From Afipia sp. (GTDB taxonomy: Bacteria; Pseudomonadota; Alphaproteobacteria; Rhizobiales; Xanthobacteraceae), in assembly GCA_030652315.1 (NCBI GenBank), contig JAUSAX010000047.1:1-55849 (forward strand): a stretch of 55,849 nucleotides of DNA, written 5' to 3'. Within the stretch, counting starts at the first letter, position 1, and each line of letters starts with the position of its first letter. This document shows positions 17,934-26,665 of the stretch, piece after piece. The notes under the pieces were generated by a model. It was not told the origin of the DNA. It worked only from the letters and a program-made list of their open reading frames with translations, and ran no database searches. The position numbers were made by a program, and so were the translations under genes.

Positions 17934-19166
17934 TCAGTCGTTCTTGCGCTCGTCCGAGATCGCCTTGCCGTCATTCGGCAGCGAGCCCGGTGCCACGAGG
18001 GTGACATTGCCCTGTAGCTTTGTCACGGCACGCAGGGTCGATGCAACCTCATCCCGGAGCGATTCGCCGCTTGACGGGGCTTCCGCCGACAGGGTCATGA
18101 CATCGACCTCCTTGTCGCGCGTCACGACGAGGCGCAGCCGCCCGAGTTCGGGGTGCCGCTTGCCGATTTCGGCGATCTGCTCGGGGCGGACGAACATGCC
18201 CTTGACCTTGGTGGTCTGGTCGGCGCGGCCCATCCAGCCCTTGATCCGCATATTGGTCCGCCCGCACGGGCTTTGCCCGGCCAGCACGGCGCTGAGATCG
18301 CCGAGCGCCAGGCGAACCCACGGATGATGCGGATCGAGCGTGGTGACGATGATTTCGCCGACGTCGCCGTCCGCCACCGGCTCACCGGTTCCCGGACGCA
18401 CGATTTCAACAATGATGTTCTCGTTGACGACCAGACCTTCGCGCGCGGCGGTCTCATAGGCGACAACGCCGAGATCGGCTGTGCCGAACATCTGATAGGC
18501 GTCGATGCCGCGTGACTTCATTTCCTCCTGAAGCGATTTTGGAAACGCCGCGCCGGAGACGAGCGCGCGCTTGATCGATGACATGTCGCGCCCGGCCGTC
18601 TTGCCTGCATCGAGCAGGATCTTCAAAAAGTCCGGTGTGCCGGTATAGGCGGCGGGACGATAGGCCTCGATGAGTTCGAACTGCTGTTCGGTGTTGCCGG
18701 GGCCGGCGGGTATCACGGCGCACCCGAGCGCGCGGGCGGAGGTGTCGAAAATGAATCCGCCCGGCGTCAGGTGATAGCTGAAGGTGTTGAGCACGACATC
18801 GCCGGGCCGGAAGCCGGCCGCGTACAGCGCGCGCGCGCCACGCCATGCATCTAGGTTGACGGACTCGGGCTCGAAGATAGGCCCGGGCGAGGTGAACAGG
18901 CGGCCGAACGATCCGCTGGGCGACGCCACGAAGCCGCCGAACGGTGGCGCGGCCTTGTGCAGCGCGGGCAGTTCGGATTTGCGCAGCACCGGCAATTTGG
19001 CAAGCGCGGCGCGATCTGTGATCGTCGCAAGATCGATGCCCTTGAAGCGCTCCGCATAGGCCGGTGCTTGTGCCGCCGCGCGCAGCACGCCGGGCAGCCG
19101 CGCAAACAGGTCGGCGTCGCGCTCGGATGGCGAGCGTGTTTCGAGAGCGTCGTAGTGGTCGGTCAT
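17934..19166 (-). CDS. PaaK-like phenylacetate-CoA ligase family protein
   Basis: A 410-residue adenylate-forming enzyme of the phenylacetate-CoA ligase (PaaK-like) type. Visible landmarks are SPSGSFGRLFTSPG (a modified phosphate-binding loop), YTGTPDFLKILLDAG, VSGAAFPKSLQEEM, YQMFGTADLGVVAYE, and the C-terminal part with RADQTTKVKGMFVRPEQI, typical of PaaK enzymes. The reaction is expected to be acid + ATP + CoA to acyl-CoA + AMP + PPi. The ATG at 19166 (MTDHYDALE) is preferred over the upstream GTG-like start. It lies downstream of livF-livK-livM-livH, which suggests activation of the imported acid. Confidence 0.88.
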   Translation of the reverse strand: MTDHYDALETRSPSERDADLFARLPGVLRAAAQAPAYAERFKGIDLATITDRAALAKLPVLRKSELPALHKAAPPFGGFVASPSGSFGRLFTSPGPIFEPESVNLDAWRGARALYAAGFRPGDVVLNTFSYHLTPGGFIFDTSARALGCAVIPAGPGNTEQQFELIEAYRPAAYTGTPDFLKILLDAGKTAGRDMSSIKRALVSGAAFPKSLQEEMKSRGIDAYQMFGTADLGVVAYETAAREGLVVNENIIVEIVRPGTGEPVADGDVGEIIVTTLDPHHPWVRLALGDLSAVLAGQSPCGRTNMRIKGWMGRADQTTKVKGMFVRPEQIAEIGKRHPELGRLRLVVTRDKEVDVMTLSAEAPSSGESLRDEVASTLRAVTKLQGNVTLVAPGSLPNDGKAISDERKND

Positions 19167-19187
19167 GTTCTGGCCTGTATTGCGAGC

Positions 19188-19292
19188 CGTCACCCAGAGG
19201 AGCGCGCTCTTGCGCGCCTCGAAGGGCGACGGCGCTTATTGAGCCCATCCTTCGAGGCTCGCCGCGGGCGCGGCTCGCACCTCAGGATGACG
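19188..19292. repeat. Palindromic intergenic repeat, family C
   Basis: About 105 bp: a left arm with CCTCGAAGGGCGACGG and a right arm with CATCCTTCGAGGCTCG and CACCTCAGGATGACG. A near copy lies at 41091-41193 and a short relative at 11108-11160. It separates livF from the PaaK-like ligase gene. Confidence 0.85.
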
Positions 19293-19308
19293 CCGTGTCA
19301 ATCCATCC

Positions 19309-20151
19309 TTACAGCCAGCGCTTGCGGCGCTTGAAGCTCTTCAGGTTCTTGAAACTCTTGCGCTGGACGCCCGCGCCGCCGAGATAGAACTCCTTGACGT
19401 CCTCGTTGTCGCGCAGTTCGGCGGCCGTGCCGTCGAGCACGACCTTGCCTTGCTCCATGATGTAGCCATGGCTCGCGACGGAGAGGGCCGCGCGCGCATT
19501 CTGCTCCACCAGCAGGATGGTGACGCCGAGGTCGCGGTTGATCTGTTTGATGATGCTGAACACTTCCTTGACCAGCAGCGGCGACAGCCCCATCGACGGC
19601 TCGTCCATCAGGATCATCTTCGGGCGCGCCATCATCGCGCGGCCGATCGCCAGCATCTGCTGCTCGCCGCCGGAGAGATAACCGGCGAGACCGGTGCGCT
19701 CCTTGAGGCGCGGGAAATATTTGTAGACCATGTCGATGTCGTCATCGACGTTCTTGTCGTTGCGCGTAAAGGCGCCGAGCCGCAGATTCTCAAGCGAGGT
19801 CATGTCCGAGATGATGCGGCGGCCTTCCATCACCTGGAAAATTCCACGGCGCACGATCTTGTCGGGATCGATGCCGTCGATGCGCTCGCCGTCGAATACG
19901 ATCTCGCCGCGGGTGACTTCGCCATCCTCGGTCTTGAGCAGGCCGGAGATCGCCTTCAGCGTGGTCGACTTGCCCGCGCCGTTGGCGCCGAGCAGCGCCA
20001 CGATCGCGCCCTTCGGCACGTCCATGCTCAGTCCGCGCAGCACGAGGATGACGTTGTCGTAAACGACCTCGATGTTGCGCACGGCCAGCAGCGGCGCGGC
20101 TGTTGTCGCGGGGGCGGGCTTAACGGAGCCGGTTTCGATCGTGGTTGCCAT
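19309..20151 (-). CDS. livF: HAAT ABC transporter ATP-binding protein, LivF type
   Basis: A 280-residue ABC ATPase, longer than typical LivF (about 235) because of an N-terminal lead of some 20 residues and a basic tail (KSFKNLKSFKRRKRW). Walker A is GANGAGKST (55-63), the signature is LSGGEQQ (159-165), Walker B is ILMDEP (180-185). It energises import through LivH/LivM of the same cluster. It is separated from livK by family B and E repeats, so its level may differ. The substrate is likely a hydrophobic or aromatic acid, judging from the adjoining ligases, rather than an amino acid. Confidence 0.93.
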   Translation of the reverse strand: MATTIETGSVKPAPATTAAPLLAVRNIEVVYDNVILVLRGLSMDVPKGAIVALLGANGAGKSTTLKAISGLLKTEDGEVTRGEIVFDGERIDGIDPDKIVRRGIFQVMEGRRIISDMTSLENLRLGAFTRNDKNVDDDIDMVYKYFPRLKERTGLAGYLSGGEQQMLAIGRAMMARPKMILMDEPSMGLSPLLVKEVFSIIKQINRDLGVTILLVEQNARAALSVASHGYIMEQGKVVLDGTAAELRDNEDVKEFYLGGAGVQRKSFKNLKSFKRRKRWL

Positions 20152-20177
20152 ATCGCGTCGATCATTTTGGTTTGGAT

Positions 20178-20329
20178 GTCATTGCCGGGCTTGACCCGGC
20201 AATCCATCACGGGAAACATTTTCAGAAGAAGTTGGATGCGCGGGTCAAGCCCGCGCATGACGATTCGTGTATGGACGCCCGCGACCAGATGGCTGCGGTG
20301 AACCCCTCTCCCCGCAAGCGGGGAGAGGG
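20178..20329. repeat. Palindromic intergenic repeats, families B and E
   Basis: 20178-20262 is a family B element: GTCATTGCCGGGCTTGACCCGGCAATCC, then GGATGCGCGGGTCAAGCCCGCGCATGAC. 20303-20329 is a short family E palindrome in which CCCCTCTCCCCGC is opposed by GCGGGGAGAGGG. Both lie between livK and livF of the first HAAT operon. Confidence 0.85.
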
Positions 20330-20337
20330 AGCAGAGC

Positions 20338-21618
20338 TTACCAGCCGAGCCATTCGTTCTTGCGCGGCAGATCGACGGTCTTCACCTTGTCGAGCTTGAT
20401 CGCGCCGTTCTTGACGAGATCGGCAACGGACGCGTCGGTCGCGCCGGACACCTTCATGCGATAGATATCGACCTTCAGCGTCGGACGATGATCCTTCTCG
20501 GTCCAGGTCGAAGGATTGCAGACGCCTTCCATGCCGACCGGAACCCAATCCTTCTTCTGATAGAAGGCCTTGAGAACGTTCTCGCCGGTTGCGCCGCCGT
20601 TCTTGGCGGCCCATTCGAGGGCTTCCTTCATGTACATCGCGGTGCAGACACCGGCGATGTAGTGAACCGGCCGATAGGTGGTGCCGGCGGCGTCGGACAT
20701 CTTGGAGATCTCCAGCATGGTCTTCATGCCGGGAGCATTGCCGCCCCAGGCCACTGCGGTGCGCAGCGGAAACACCACGCCGTCGGCGGCCGCACCGGCG
20801 GCCTTCGCGGCGTTCTCGTCCATGCCCCAGACGTTGCCCATGAACTGGACATCGACGCCGGCGGCCTTACAGGCGTTCAGCACCGAGATGTTGGAGCCGG
20901 CGGTGTTGCCGAGATAAGCGTAGTTCGCACCCGAGCTCTTCAGCGTCAGGCACTGTGCGCTGTAGTCGCCCGGCGTCAGGGCGAACACGATGGCAGGCAG
21001 CACGTCGAAGCCGAGTTCGGCAGCGAGCGTTTCGCCGGCGGCCTTCGGTGCGTTCGGATACGGATGGTTTGCACCCATGTGGACGTATTTGGGCTTGCCG
21101 GATTTTCCCTTCGTCTTCCAGTCGTCCGCCGCCCAGGTCAGCATGCCGCGCACCGCGTCGGAGTAGCTCGGACCGTAGAACAGATTGTAAGGCGCCGCCT
21201 TGCCCTTGCCGCCTGCGCCGGTCGGATCGGACAGCGCCGCCGAGTACGAGGCCGAGATGTCCGGGATCTTGTCCTGCGCGAGGAAGCCGGTGAGGGCTTC
21301 GGTATCCGCCGTGCCCCAGCCGATGATCGCGGCGACCTTGTCCGAGCCGGACCACTTCTTGTACTGCGCGATCGCGCGCGGCACCTGGTAACCGTAATCG
21401 ACGGTGTCGATCTTCACCGGCTTGCCGCCGATGCCGCCGTTCTTGTTGATCCAGGCGTAGGCGTCGGCGACGCCTTGTCCGTACGGTGTTCCGACGTCGG
21501 ATGTCGCGCCGGAATAATCGGCGAGATGGCCCAGCGAAACCTGCGCCTGAGCTACGCCGGCAGTGCCGCCGAGCAGCAGGGCGAGTGACGCTGTACTCAA
21601 TAATTTCGTCATGGTCAT
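20338..21618 (-). CDS. livK: HAAT ABC transporter substrate-binding protein, LivK type
   Basis: A 426-residue periplasmic binding protein of the type 1 Leu/Ile/Val-binding fold. The signal peptide is MTMTKLLSTASLALLLGGTAGVAQA, with cleavage near Ala25. The mature start VSLGHLADYSGATSDVGTPYGQGVADAYAWIN matches the family, with SGATSDVG in the place of the ligand-binding loop. At about 400 mature residues it belongs to the long LivK-like group, many of which bind aromatic or other acids rather than branched-chain amino acids. It lies 57 bp downstream of livM. Confidence 0.92.
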   Translation of the reverse strand: MTMTKLLSTASLALLLGGTAGVAQAQVSLGHLADYSGATSDVGTPYGQGVADAYAWINKNGGIGGKPVKIDTVDYGYQVPRAIAQYKKWSGSDKVAAIIGWGTADTEALTGFLAQDKIPDISASYSAALSDPTGAGGKGKAAPYNLFYGPSYSDAVRGMLTWAADDWKTKGKSGKPKYVHMGANHPYPNAPKAAGETLAAELGFDVLPAIVFALTPGDYSAQCLTLKSSGANYAYLGNTAGSNISVLNACKAAGVDVQFMGNVWGMDENAAKAAGAAADGVVFPLRTAVAWGGNAPGMKTMLEISKMSDAAGTTYRPVHYIAGVCTAMYMKEALEWAAKNGGATGENVLKAFYQKKDWVPVGMEGVCNPSTWTEKDHRPTLKVDIYRMKVSGATDASVADLVKNGAIKLDKVKTVDLPRKNEWLGW

Positions 21619-21675
21619 AAGCGTAATCCTCCGGTTTCCTCTCGAGGTCTTCTTATTGTCTGTCCCGTTCCGACC

Positions 21676-22749
21676 TCAATGCGAGAACGGGTAGAGTTTC
21701 CAGTAAGCCTTGATTTGCCGCCACCGGTGAGCAAGCCCGTCCGGCTCGAAGATCAAAAAGATGATAATGATGACGCCGATGGCCATCTCGCGCAAGAATG
21801 CGATGTTGTTCTTGAGTCCCAGGAACTGATCGATGGTGCTGCCGCTGAGCGCGGCGCTGAGCCACTCCATCGATTCCGGCAGCAGCACCATGAAGGCGGT
21901 GCCGAGCAATGTCCCCATGATCGAGCCGATGCCGCCGATGATGATCATGGCGAGGAAAATGATCGAGCGGTCGATGCCAAAACCTTCGTTGGAAACGACC
22001 TGATTGTAATGGGCGTAGAGTGCGCCGCCGACGCCGGCGAAAAATGCAGCCAATCCGAACGACAGCGTTCGGTATTTGGTGAGGTTGATGCCCATGATTT
22101 CGGCGGACAGATAATGATCGCGTACCGCCACCAGCGCGCGTCCGTCGCGCGTCCGCATCAGGTTGGTGACCAGCAGATAACAGACGATCACGTAGGCCAG
22201 CACGACGTAGAAATACTGGCGGTCGCCGCGCAGCACCTGGCCGAAAATCGAAAACGGTTCGGCGTGGGCGGGGACGCTGCCGCCGGTGAACCACTCGGCG
22301 CGCGAGAAAAAGTCGAGCAGGATGAACTGCGCGGCCAGCGTCGCGATGGCGAGATAGAGGCCTTTCAGCCGCGCAGCGGGAAGACCGAAGATCAGGCCGA
22401 CCAGCGCGGTCACCACGCCTGACAGCGGAATGGCGAAGAACACCGGGACATGCAGCTTGCTCGAGACATAGGCCGAGGTGAACGCGCCGAAGCCGAAGAA
22501 CGCCGCGTGGCCGATCGAGATCTGGCCGGTGAAGCCGACCACGATGTTGAGGCCGAGCGCGGCGATGCCAAAGATGCCGATCTGGATCAGCAGGCTCAGC
22601 GCATATTCGTTCAGCACATAGGGTGCGAAACAGATCAGAACGATGCCCACGATCATCGCGTTGCGGCTGGTCGCGGTCGGAAACACGGTGGTGTCCGCCG
22701 CGTAGGTGGTGCGGTAATCGCCTGCGGGAAGGAGGGTATGGCCTGCCAT
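21676..22749 (-). CDS. livM: HAAT ABC transporter permease, LivM type
   Basis: A 357-residue permease with about 9-10 hydrophobic segments. The LivM landmark GLNIVVGFTGQISIGHAAFF (about 63-82) and the cytoplasmic coupling loop around RDHYLSAEIMGINLTKYRTLSFGLAAFFAG are clear. The N-terminal lead of about 30 residues (MAGHTLLPAGDYRTTYAAD) is hydrophilic. Its start is only 2 bp after the livH stop, consistent with translational coupling. It pairs with LivH as the membrane channel. Confidence 0.94.
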   Translation of the reverse strand: MAGHTLLPAGDYRTTYAADTTVFPTATSRNAMIVGIVLICFAPYVLNEYALSLLIQIGIFGIAALGLNIVVGFTGQISIGHAAFFGFGAFTSAYVSSKLHVPVFFAIPLSGVVTALVGLIFGLPAARLKGLYLAIATLAAQFILLDFFSRAEWFTGGSVPAHAEPFSIFGQVLRGDRQYFYVVLAYVIVCYLLVTNLMRTRDGRALVAVRDHYLSAEIMGINLTKYRTLSFGLAAFFAGVGGALYAHYNQVVSNEGFGIDRSIIFLAMIIIGGIGSIMGTLLGTAFMVLLPESMEWLSAALSGSTIDQFLGLKNNIAFLREMAIGVIIIIFLIFEPDGLAHRWRQIKAYWKLYPFSH

Positions 22750-22751
22750 GA

Positions 22752-23645
22752 TCAGATCCGCTCGATGTCTTTGGTGCCGAACAGGCCGTAAGGCTTGATC
22801 ATGAGGATGATGATGAGGGCGTAGAACGGCGCGATTTCGAACAGGTTGCCCCAGTGCAGGTATTCGCTGTCGACGAAGTGCGCGACGTTCTCAAGCAGCC
22901 CGATGATGATGCCGCCGACCACCGCGCCGCCGACGCTGTCGAGGCCGCCGAGGATCGCCGCCGGGAACACCTTGATGCCGTAGGAGGCGAGGCCCGCCGA
23001 TACACCGTTGACCACGGCGACCACGACGCCGGCCACCGCCGACACGGTCGCGGAAATCGCCCATGCCATCGCGAACACGCTTTTCACCGAAATGCCGAGC
23101 GACTGCGCAACCTGCTGGTTGAACGCGGTGGCGCGCATGGCGAGGCCATACTTCGACACCTTGAAGAACCACGCCATGCCCGCCATCATCGCCACCGACA
23201 CCGCGAGGCTGAGGATGTAGACGGTCTGCACCTGCATCCCGAAGATATTGACCAGTTGGGTGTTGAAGATGCGCGGGAACGGCTGAAGATTGACGCCGAA
23301 CATCCATTTCATCAGCGCCGAGAACACCGTGGACAGCGCGATCGTCACCATGATGACGGAAATGATCGGCTCGCCGATCATCGGGCGCAGGATGATGAGC
23401 TGGATCAGGATGCCGAAGATGAACATGAAGACGAGCGTGATCGGCATGCCGATCCAGAACGGCACCTGATATTTGGTGAGCAGGAACCAGCACACCCACG
23501 CGCCGATCAGCAGCAGTTCGCCCTGCGCGAAGTTGACTACCTGCGTGGCCTTGTAGATCAGCACGAAGGACATCGCGACGACGCCGTAAAGCGTGCCGAC
23601 CACGAGGCCGTTGATAAGGAGTTGGATCAGGAGCTGCGTGTTCAC
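22752..23645 (-). CDS. livH: HAAT ABC transporter permease, LivH type
   Basis: A 297-residue permease with about 8 hydrophobic segments. LINGLVVGTLYGVVAMSFVLIYKATQ near the start and VVNFAQGELLLIGAWV (about 34-49) are LivH hallmarks. The coupling-loop region is ATAFNQQVAQSLGISVKSVFAMAWAIS. The C-terminal GLFGTKDIERI is also typical. Its ATG overlaps the stop of the upstream acyl-CoA synthetase gene by 4 bp, so the two are almost certainly co-translated. Confidence 0.94.
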   Translation of the reverse strand: MNTQLLIQLLINGLVVGTLYGVVAMSFVLIYKATQVVNFAQGELLLIGAWVCWFLLTKYQVPFWIGMPITLVFMFIFGILIQLIILRPMIGEPIISVIMVTIALSTVFSALMKWMFGVNLQPFPRIFNTQLVNIFGMQVQTVYILSLAVSVAMMAGMAWFFKVSKYGLAMRATAFNQQVAQSLGISVKSVFAMAWAISATVSAVAGVVVAVVNGVSAGLASYGIKVFPAAILGGLDSVGGAVVGGIIIGLLENVAHFVDSEYLHWGNLFEIAPFYALIIILMIKPYGLFGTKDIERI

Positions 23646-25573
23646 TCGGCGGCCTCCGCCGTCTTGTGTGGCGTTCCGAGGTCGATGACCGGCAGCGTGC
23701 AGCGGATGCGCTGCGTGGTGCCGTCCTGGAAACGGATCACGGTGTCGATATCGATGTCCGGCTTGCCGCCGTAGATCGCATTAATAATGTCGGCGTACTT
23801 GTCGTTGATGACGGTGCGGCGGACTTTGCGGGTGCGCGTCAACTCGCCGTCGTCGGCATCGAGTTCCTTGTAGAGCAGCAGGAACTTGGAAACGCGCTGC
23901 GCCGGCGGCAGCGTGGCGTTGACCGCTTCGACTTCCTTGCGCAGCAGCTCGTAGGTTTCCGGGCGCGAGGACAGGTCGGTATAGGTGGTGAAGGAAATCC
24001 GGTTCTTCTCCGCCCATTTCGAGACGATCGAAAAGCGGATGCAGAGCATGGCGGCGAGGTAGTCGCGCCCGTCGCCCAGCACCACGGCCTCGGCGACGTA
24101 GGGCGAGAACTTCAGCTTGTTCTCGATATACTGCGGCGAGAAGCGGTCACCGCGCGCGGTCTGCGCCATGTCCTTGATGCGGTCGATGACCACAAGCTGC
24201 TTCGCCTTGTTGAAGTAACCGGCGTCGCCCGAATACATCCAGCCGTCGCGAACTTCCGCGGCGGTCGCGGCTTCGTTCTTATAGTAGCCGGAGAACATGT
24301 TGGGATGGCGCACCACGATCTCGCCGACGCCGTTGATGTCGGGATCGCGAATCTCGATCTGGATGGTGTCGCCCATCGAGACGCCGGTGGTGTCTGGATC
24401 GACCTCGTCGGGCTTGTGCAGCGTGAAGGCGCCCAGCGTTTCGGTCTGGCCGTAGAGTGTGCGCAGCGGCACGCCCATGGCGCGGAAGAACTTGAAGGTG
24501 TCGGGACCGAGTGCGGCGCCGCCGGTCGCGGCAGACCGCAGCCGCGTGAACCCGAGACGGTCACGCAGTGCGCGGAACACCAACGTTTCCGCCACCACCG
24601 ACTTTTTGCCTGCATCGAGCGCCGAGAGCCCGGCCTTCATGCCGGTTTCATAGAGGCTCTGCTTCATCGCCGAGGCGTCCATCACGCGCGCGCGAACGTC
24701 GGCGGCGATGGCTTCCCAGATGCGCGGCGCGAACAGCACGAAGGTCGGCGCGATCTCGCGGAAGTCGTGCATCATGGTGTCGGCCTGCTCGACGAAGTTC
24801 ACCTTCATCCTGGAGAGCAGACCTTTTCCGAGCGCGTAGACCTGCTCCATGATCCAGGGCAGGGGCAGCACCGAGACATATTCGTCGTCGGGGCCTTTAG
24901 GGTCGAAGGAGAGATACGTCGCGCAATGGCGCAGCACGCTGCCCGCGCTCAGCATCGCGAGCTTCGGGTTCGACGTGGTGCCGGACGTGGTGCAGAGGAT
25001 AGCGACGTCTTCGGTGTTGGTGGCATCGACCAGCTGGTCGTAAAGCTGCGGCTCGCGTGCGGCGCGGTCGCGGCCCATCTTGGCGAGTTTGGCGGCATCG
25101 ATCAGCCGGGGATCGTCGTATTTGCGCATGCCGCGCGGATCGGAATAGACGATGTGCTTGAGGTGCGGCGCGCGGTCGCCGAGTTCAAGTAGCTTGTCGA
25201 CCTGCTCTTCGTCCTCGGCGAACACGATCTTGGTTTCGCCGTAGGTCAGAAGATACAAAACTTCCTCGGGCAGCGACTCGCGATACATGCCGAGTGACAT
25301 GCCGCCGATGGCGTGGGCCGCGATTTCCGCCGCCACCCAGTCCGGACGGTTGTCGCCGATGATGCCGATGACGTCGCCGCGCTTCAGTCCCAGCTCGATC
25401 ATGCCGAGCGCGAAATCGTGCACGCGGGTGTGGTAGTCGTTCCACGAGAAAACGCGCCAGAGACCGAAGTCCTTTTCGCGCAGCGCGATGGCGTTGCCGT
25501 GCTCCCTGGCGTTGAGCCGCAGCATCTTGGGATAGGTGTCGGCCTGTGCGACGCGGCCTGCATAATCCATCAT
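23642..25573 (-). CDS. Acyl-CoA synthetase (AMP-binding) inside the transporter operon
   Basis: A 643-residue adenylate-forming ligase of the long-chain acyl-CoA synthetase type. The ATP loop is TTSGTTSNPK (195-204). Further landmarks are RSAATGGAALGPDTFKFF, LRTLYGQTETLG (the YGxTE motif), GWMYSGDAGYF and the hinge lysine region DRIKDMAQTARGDRFSPQYIENKL. It makes an acyl-CoA from a free acid, ATP and CoA. The gene overlaps livG upstream and livH downstream by 4 bp each, so it is an integral part of the transporter operon. This supports import coupled to CoA activation of a carboxylic acid. Chain type is not predictable. Confidence 0.94.
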   Translation of the reverse strand: MMDYAGRVAQADTYPKMLRLNAREHGNAIALREKDFGLWRVFSWNDYHTRVHDFALGMIELGLKRGDVIGIIGDNRPDWVAAEIAAHAIGGMSLGMYRESLPEEVLYLLTYGETKIVFAEDEEQVDKLLELGDRAPHLKHIVYSDPRGMRKYDDPRLIDAAKLAKMGRDRAAREPQLYDQLVDATNTEDVAILCTTSGTTSNPKLAMLSAGSVLRHCATYLSFDPKGPDDEYVSVLPLPWIMEQVYALGKGLLSRMKVNFVEQADTMMHDFREIAPTFVLFAPRIWEAIAADVRARVMDASAMKQSLYETGMKAGLSALDAGKKSVVAETLVFRALRDRLGFTRLRSAATGGAALGPDTFKFFRAMGVPLRTLYGQTETLGAFTLHKPDEVDPDTTGVSMGDTIQIEIRDPDINGVGEIVVRHPNMFSGYYKNEAATAAEVRDGWMYSGDAGYFNKAKQLVVIDRIKDMAQTARGDRFSPQYIENKLKFSPYVAEAVVLGDGRDYLAAMLCIRFSIVSKWAEKNRISFTTYTDLSSRPETYELLRKEVEAVNATLPPAQRVSKFLLLYKELDADDGELTRTRKVRRTVINDKYADIINAIYGGKPDIDIDTVIRFQDGTTQRIRCTLPVIDLGTPHKTAEAAE

Positions 25574-26391
25574 GCTGTGGCCTCCGCGACAGGATTGGTG
25601 TCATCGAGAGCGTCGAGCACTTCGTCTTCTTCGCCGAGATAGGCCTTGCGGACGTGAGGATCGTCCAGCACCTCGGCAGGCAGGCCCTCGGCGATCTTGC
25701 GGCCGAAATCCAGCACGGTGACGCGGTGGGAAATGTCCATCACGACGCCCATGTCGTGCTCGATCATCATCACCGTCATCCCGTATTCCTCGTTGAGATC
25801 GACGATGTAGCGGGCCATGTCTTCCTTCTCCTCGAAGTTCATGCCGGCCATCGGCTCGTCGAGGAGAATGAGTTTCGGCTCCAGCGCCATGGCGCGCGCC
25901 AGTTCAACGCGCTTGCGCAGGCCGTAGGAGAGGGTGCCGGCGGTCGCCTTGCGCACCGACTGCAGATCGAGGAAGTCGATGATCTCTTCCACCTTGCGGC
26001 GGTGTTCGAGTTCCTCGCGCCGCGCACCGGTCAGCCAGTACAGCGAGCCGGTGATGAAATTGTTTTTCAGGAGGTGGTGCCGGCCGACCATGATGTTGTC
26101 GAGCACGGTCATGTGGTGGAACAGCGCGAGATTCTGGAACGTACGGCCGATGCCGAGCGCCGCGCGCGCATTCGGCTTGAGGCCGGTAATGTCGCGGTCC
26201 TGATAGAAAAGCTGTCCCTCGGTCGGGGTGTAACGGCCGGAGACGCAGTTGACGATCGAGGTCTTGCCGGCGCCGTTGGGGCCGATGATCGAAAACAGTT
26301 CGCCTTCCTTGACGCCGAAGCTCACGTCGGTCAGAGCGCGCACGCCGCCGAACCGCAGTGAGACCCCCCGCACCTCCAATGCGTAAGCCAC
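25570..26391 (-). CDS. livG: HAAT ABC transporter ATP-binding protein, LivG type
   Basis: A 273-residue ABC ATPase. Walker A is GPNGAGKTS (about 38-46), the LivG-style signature region is TLSYGLRKRVELARAMAL, and Walker B is LILLDEPMAGM. The C-terminal part contains HDMGVVMDISHRV, typical of the H-loop of LivG. It is the first gene of the leftward operon livG-ligase-livH-livM-livK-livF and is divergent from a Crp/Fnr regulator gene across about 274 bp. Its stop overlaps the ligase start by 4 bp. Confidence 0.94.
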   Translation of the reverse strand: MAYALEVRGVSLRFGGVRALTDVSFGVKEGELFSIIGPNGAGKTSIVNCVSGRYTPTEGQLFYQDRDITGLKPNARAALGIGRTFQNLALFHHMTVLDNIMVGRHHLLKNNFITGSLYWLTGARREELEHRRKVEEIIDFLDLQSVRKATAGTLSYGLRKRVELARAMALEPKLILLDEPMAGMNFEEKEDMARYIVDLNEEYGMTVMMIEHDMGVVMDISHRVTVLDFGRKIAEGLPAEVLDDPHVRKAYLGEEDEVLDALDDTNPVAEATA

Positions 26392-26665
26392 TCAAATCCT
26401 CCCAGATACGGCGCTTGGCGCGCTCTTTATCTATGGTTCGATGCCATGGTCCCGATCCTATACCGGGGGGCCGTGGCAAGCCATTCTACTCTTGATGTTT
26501 TGCGCCGTGTGGGCGCACTTGCCGTCGTCGTCCTTACGGCAATCCGCGACATTGAAATGTCTTGTGCCTGACAATTCGTTGGGCAATTTCGGTATGCGCG
26601 CGGTATACCAAAGGACATTTTACCGCGTCGCAACATTACACAACGTGAGGGGCGGTCGAGACAGC
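26392..26665. promoter_or_regulatory. Divergent promoter region between livG and the Crp/Fnr gene
   Basis: A 274-bp gap. GACATTGAAATGTC at 26548-26561 is a palindrome with 6-bp arms and a GA centre, a reasonable size for a Crp/Fnr-family operator. GGTATACC at about 26610-26617 is a second short palindrome. I see no TTGAT-N4-ATCAA FNR box. Binding by the adjacent regulator is inference. Confidence 0.4.

Noticed and set aside
23666..25192. Rightward 508-codon frame
   Set aside because: Antisense to the acyl-CoA synthetase with its intact ATP loop; the composition is that of a GC-rich shadow.
26441..26665. Longer start for the Crp/Fnr regulator
   Set aside because: The extra 75 codons cover the divergent promoter region and its palindromes and do not resemble the family.
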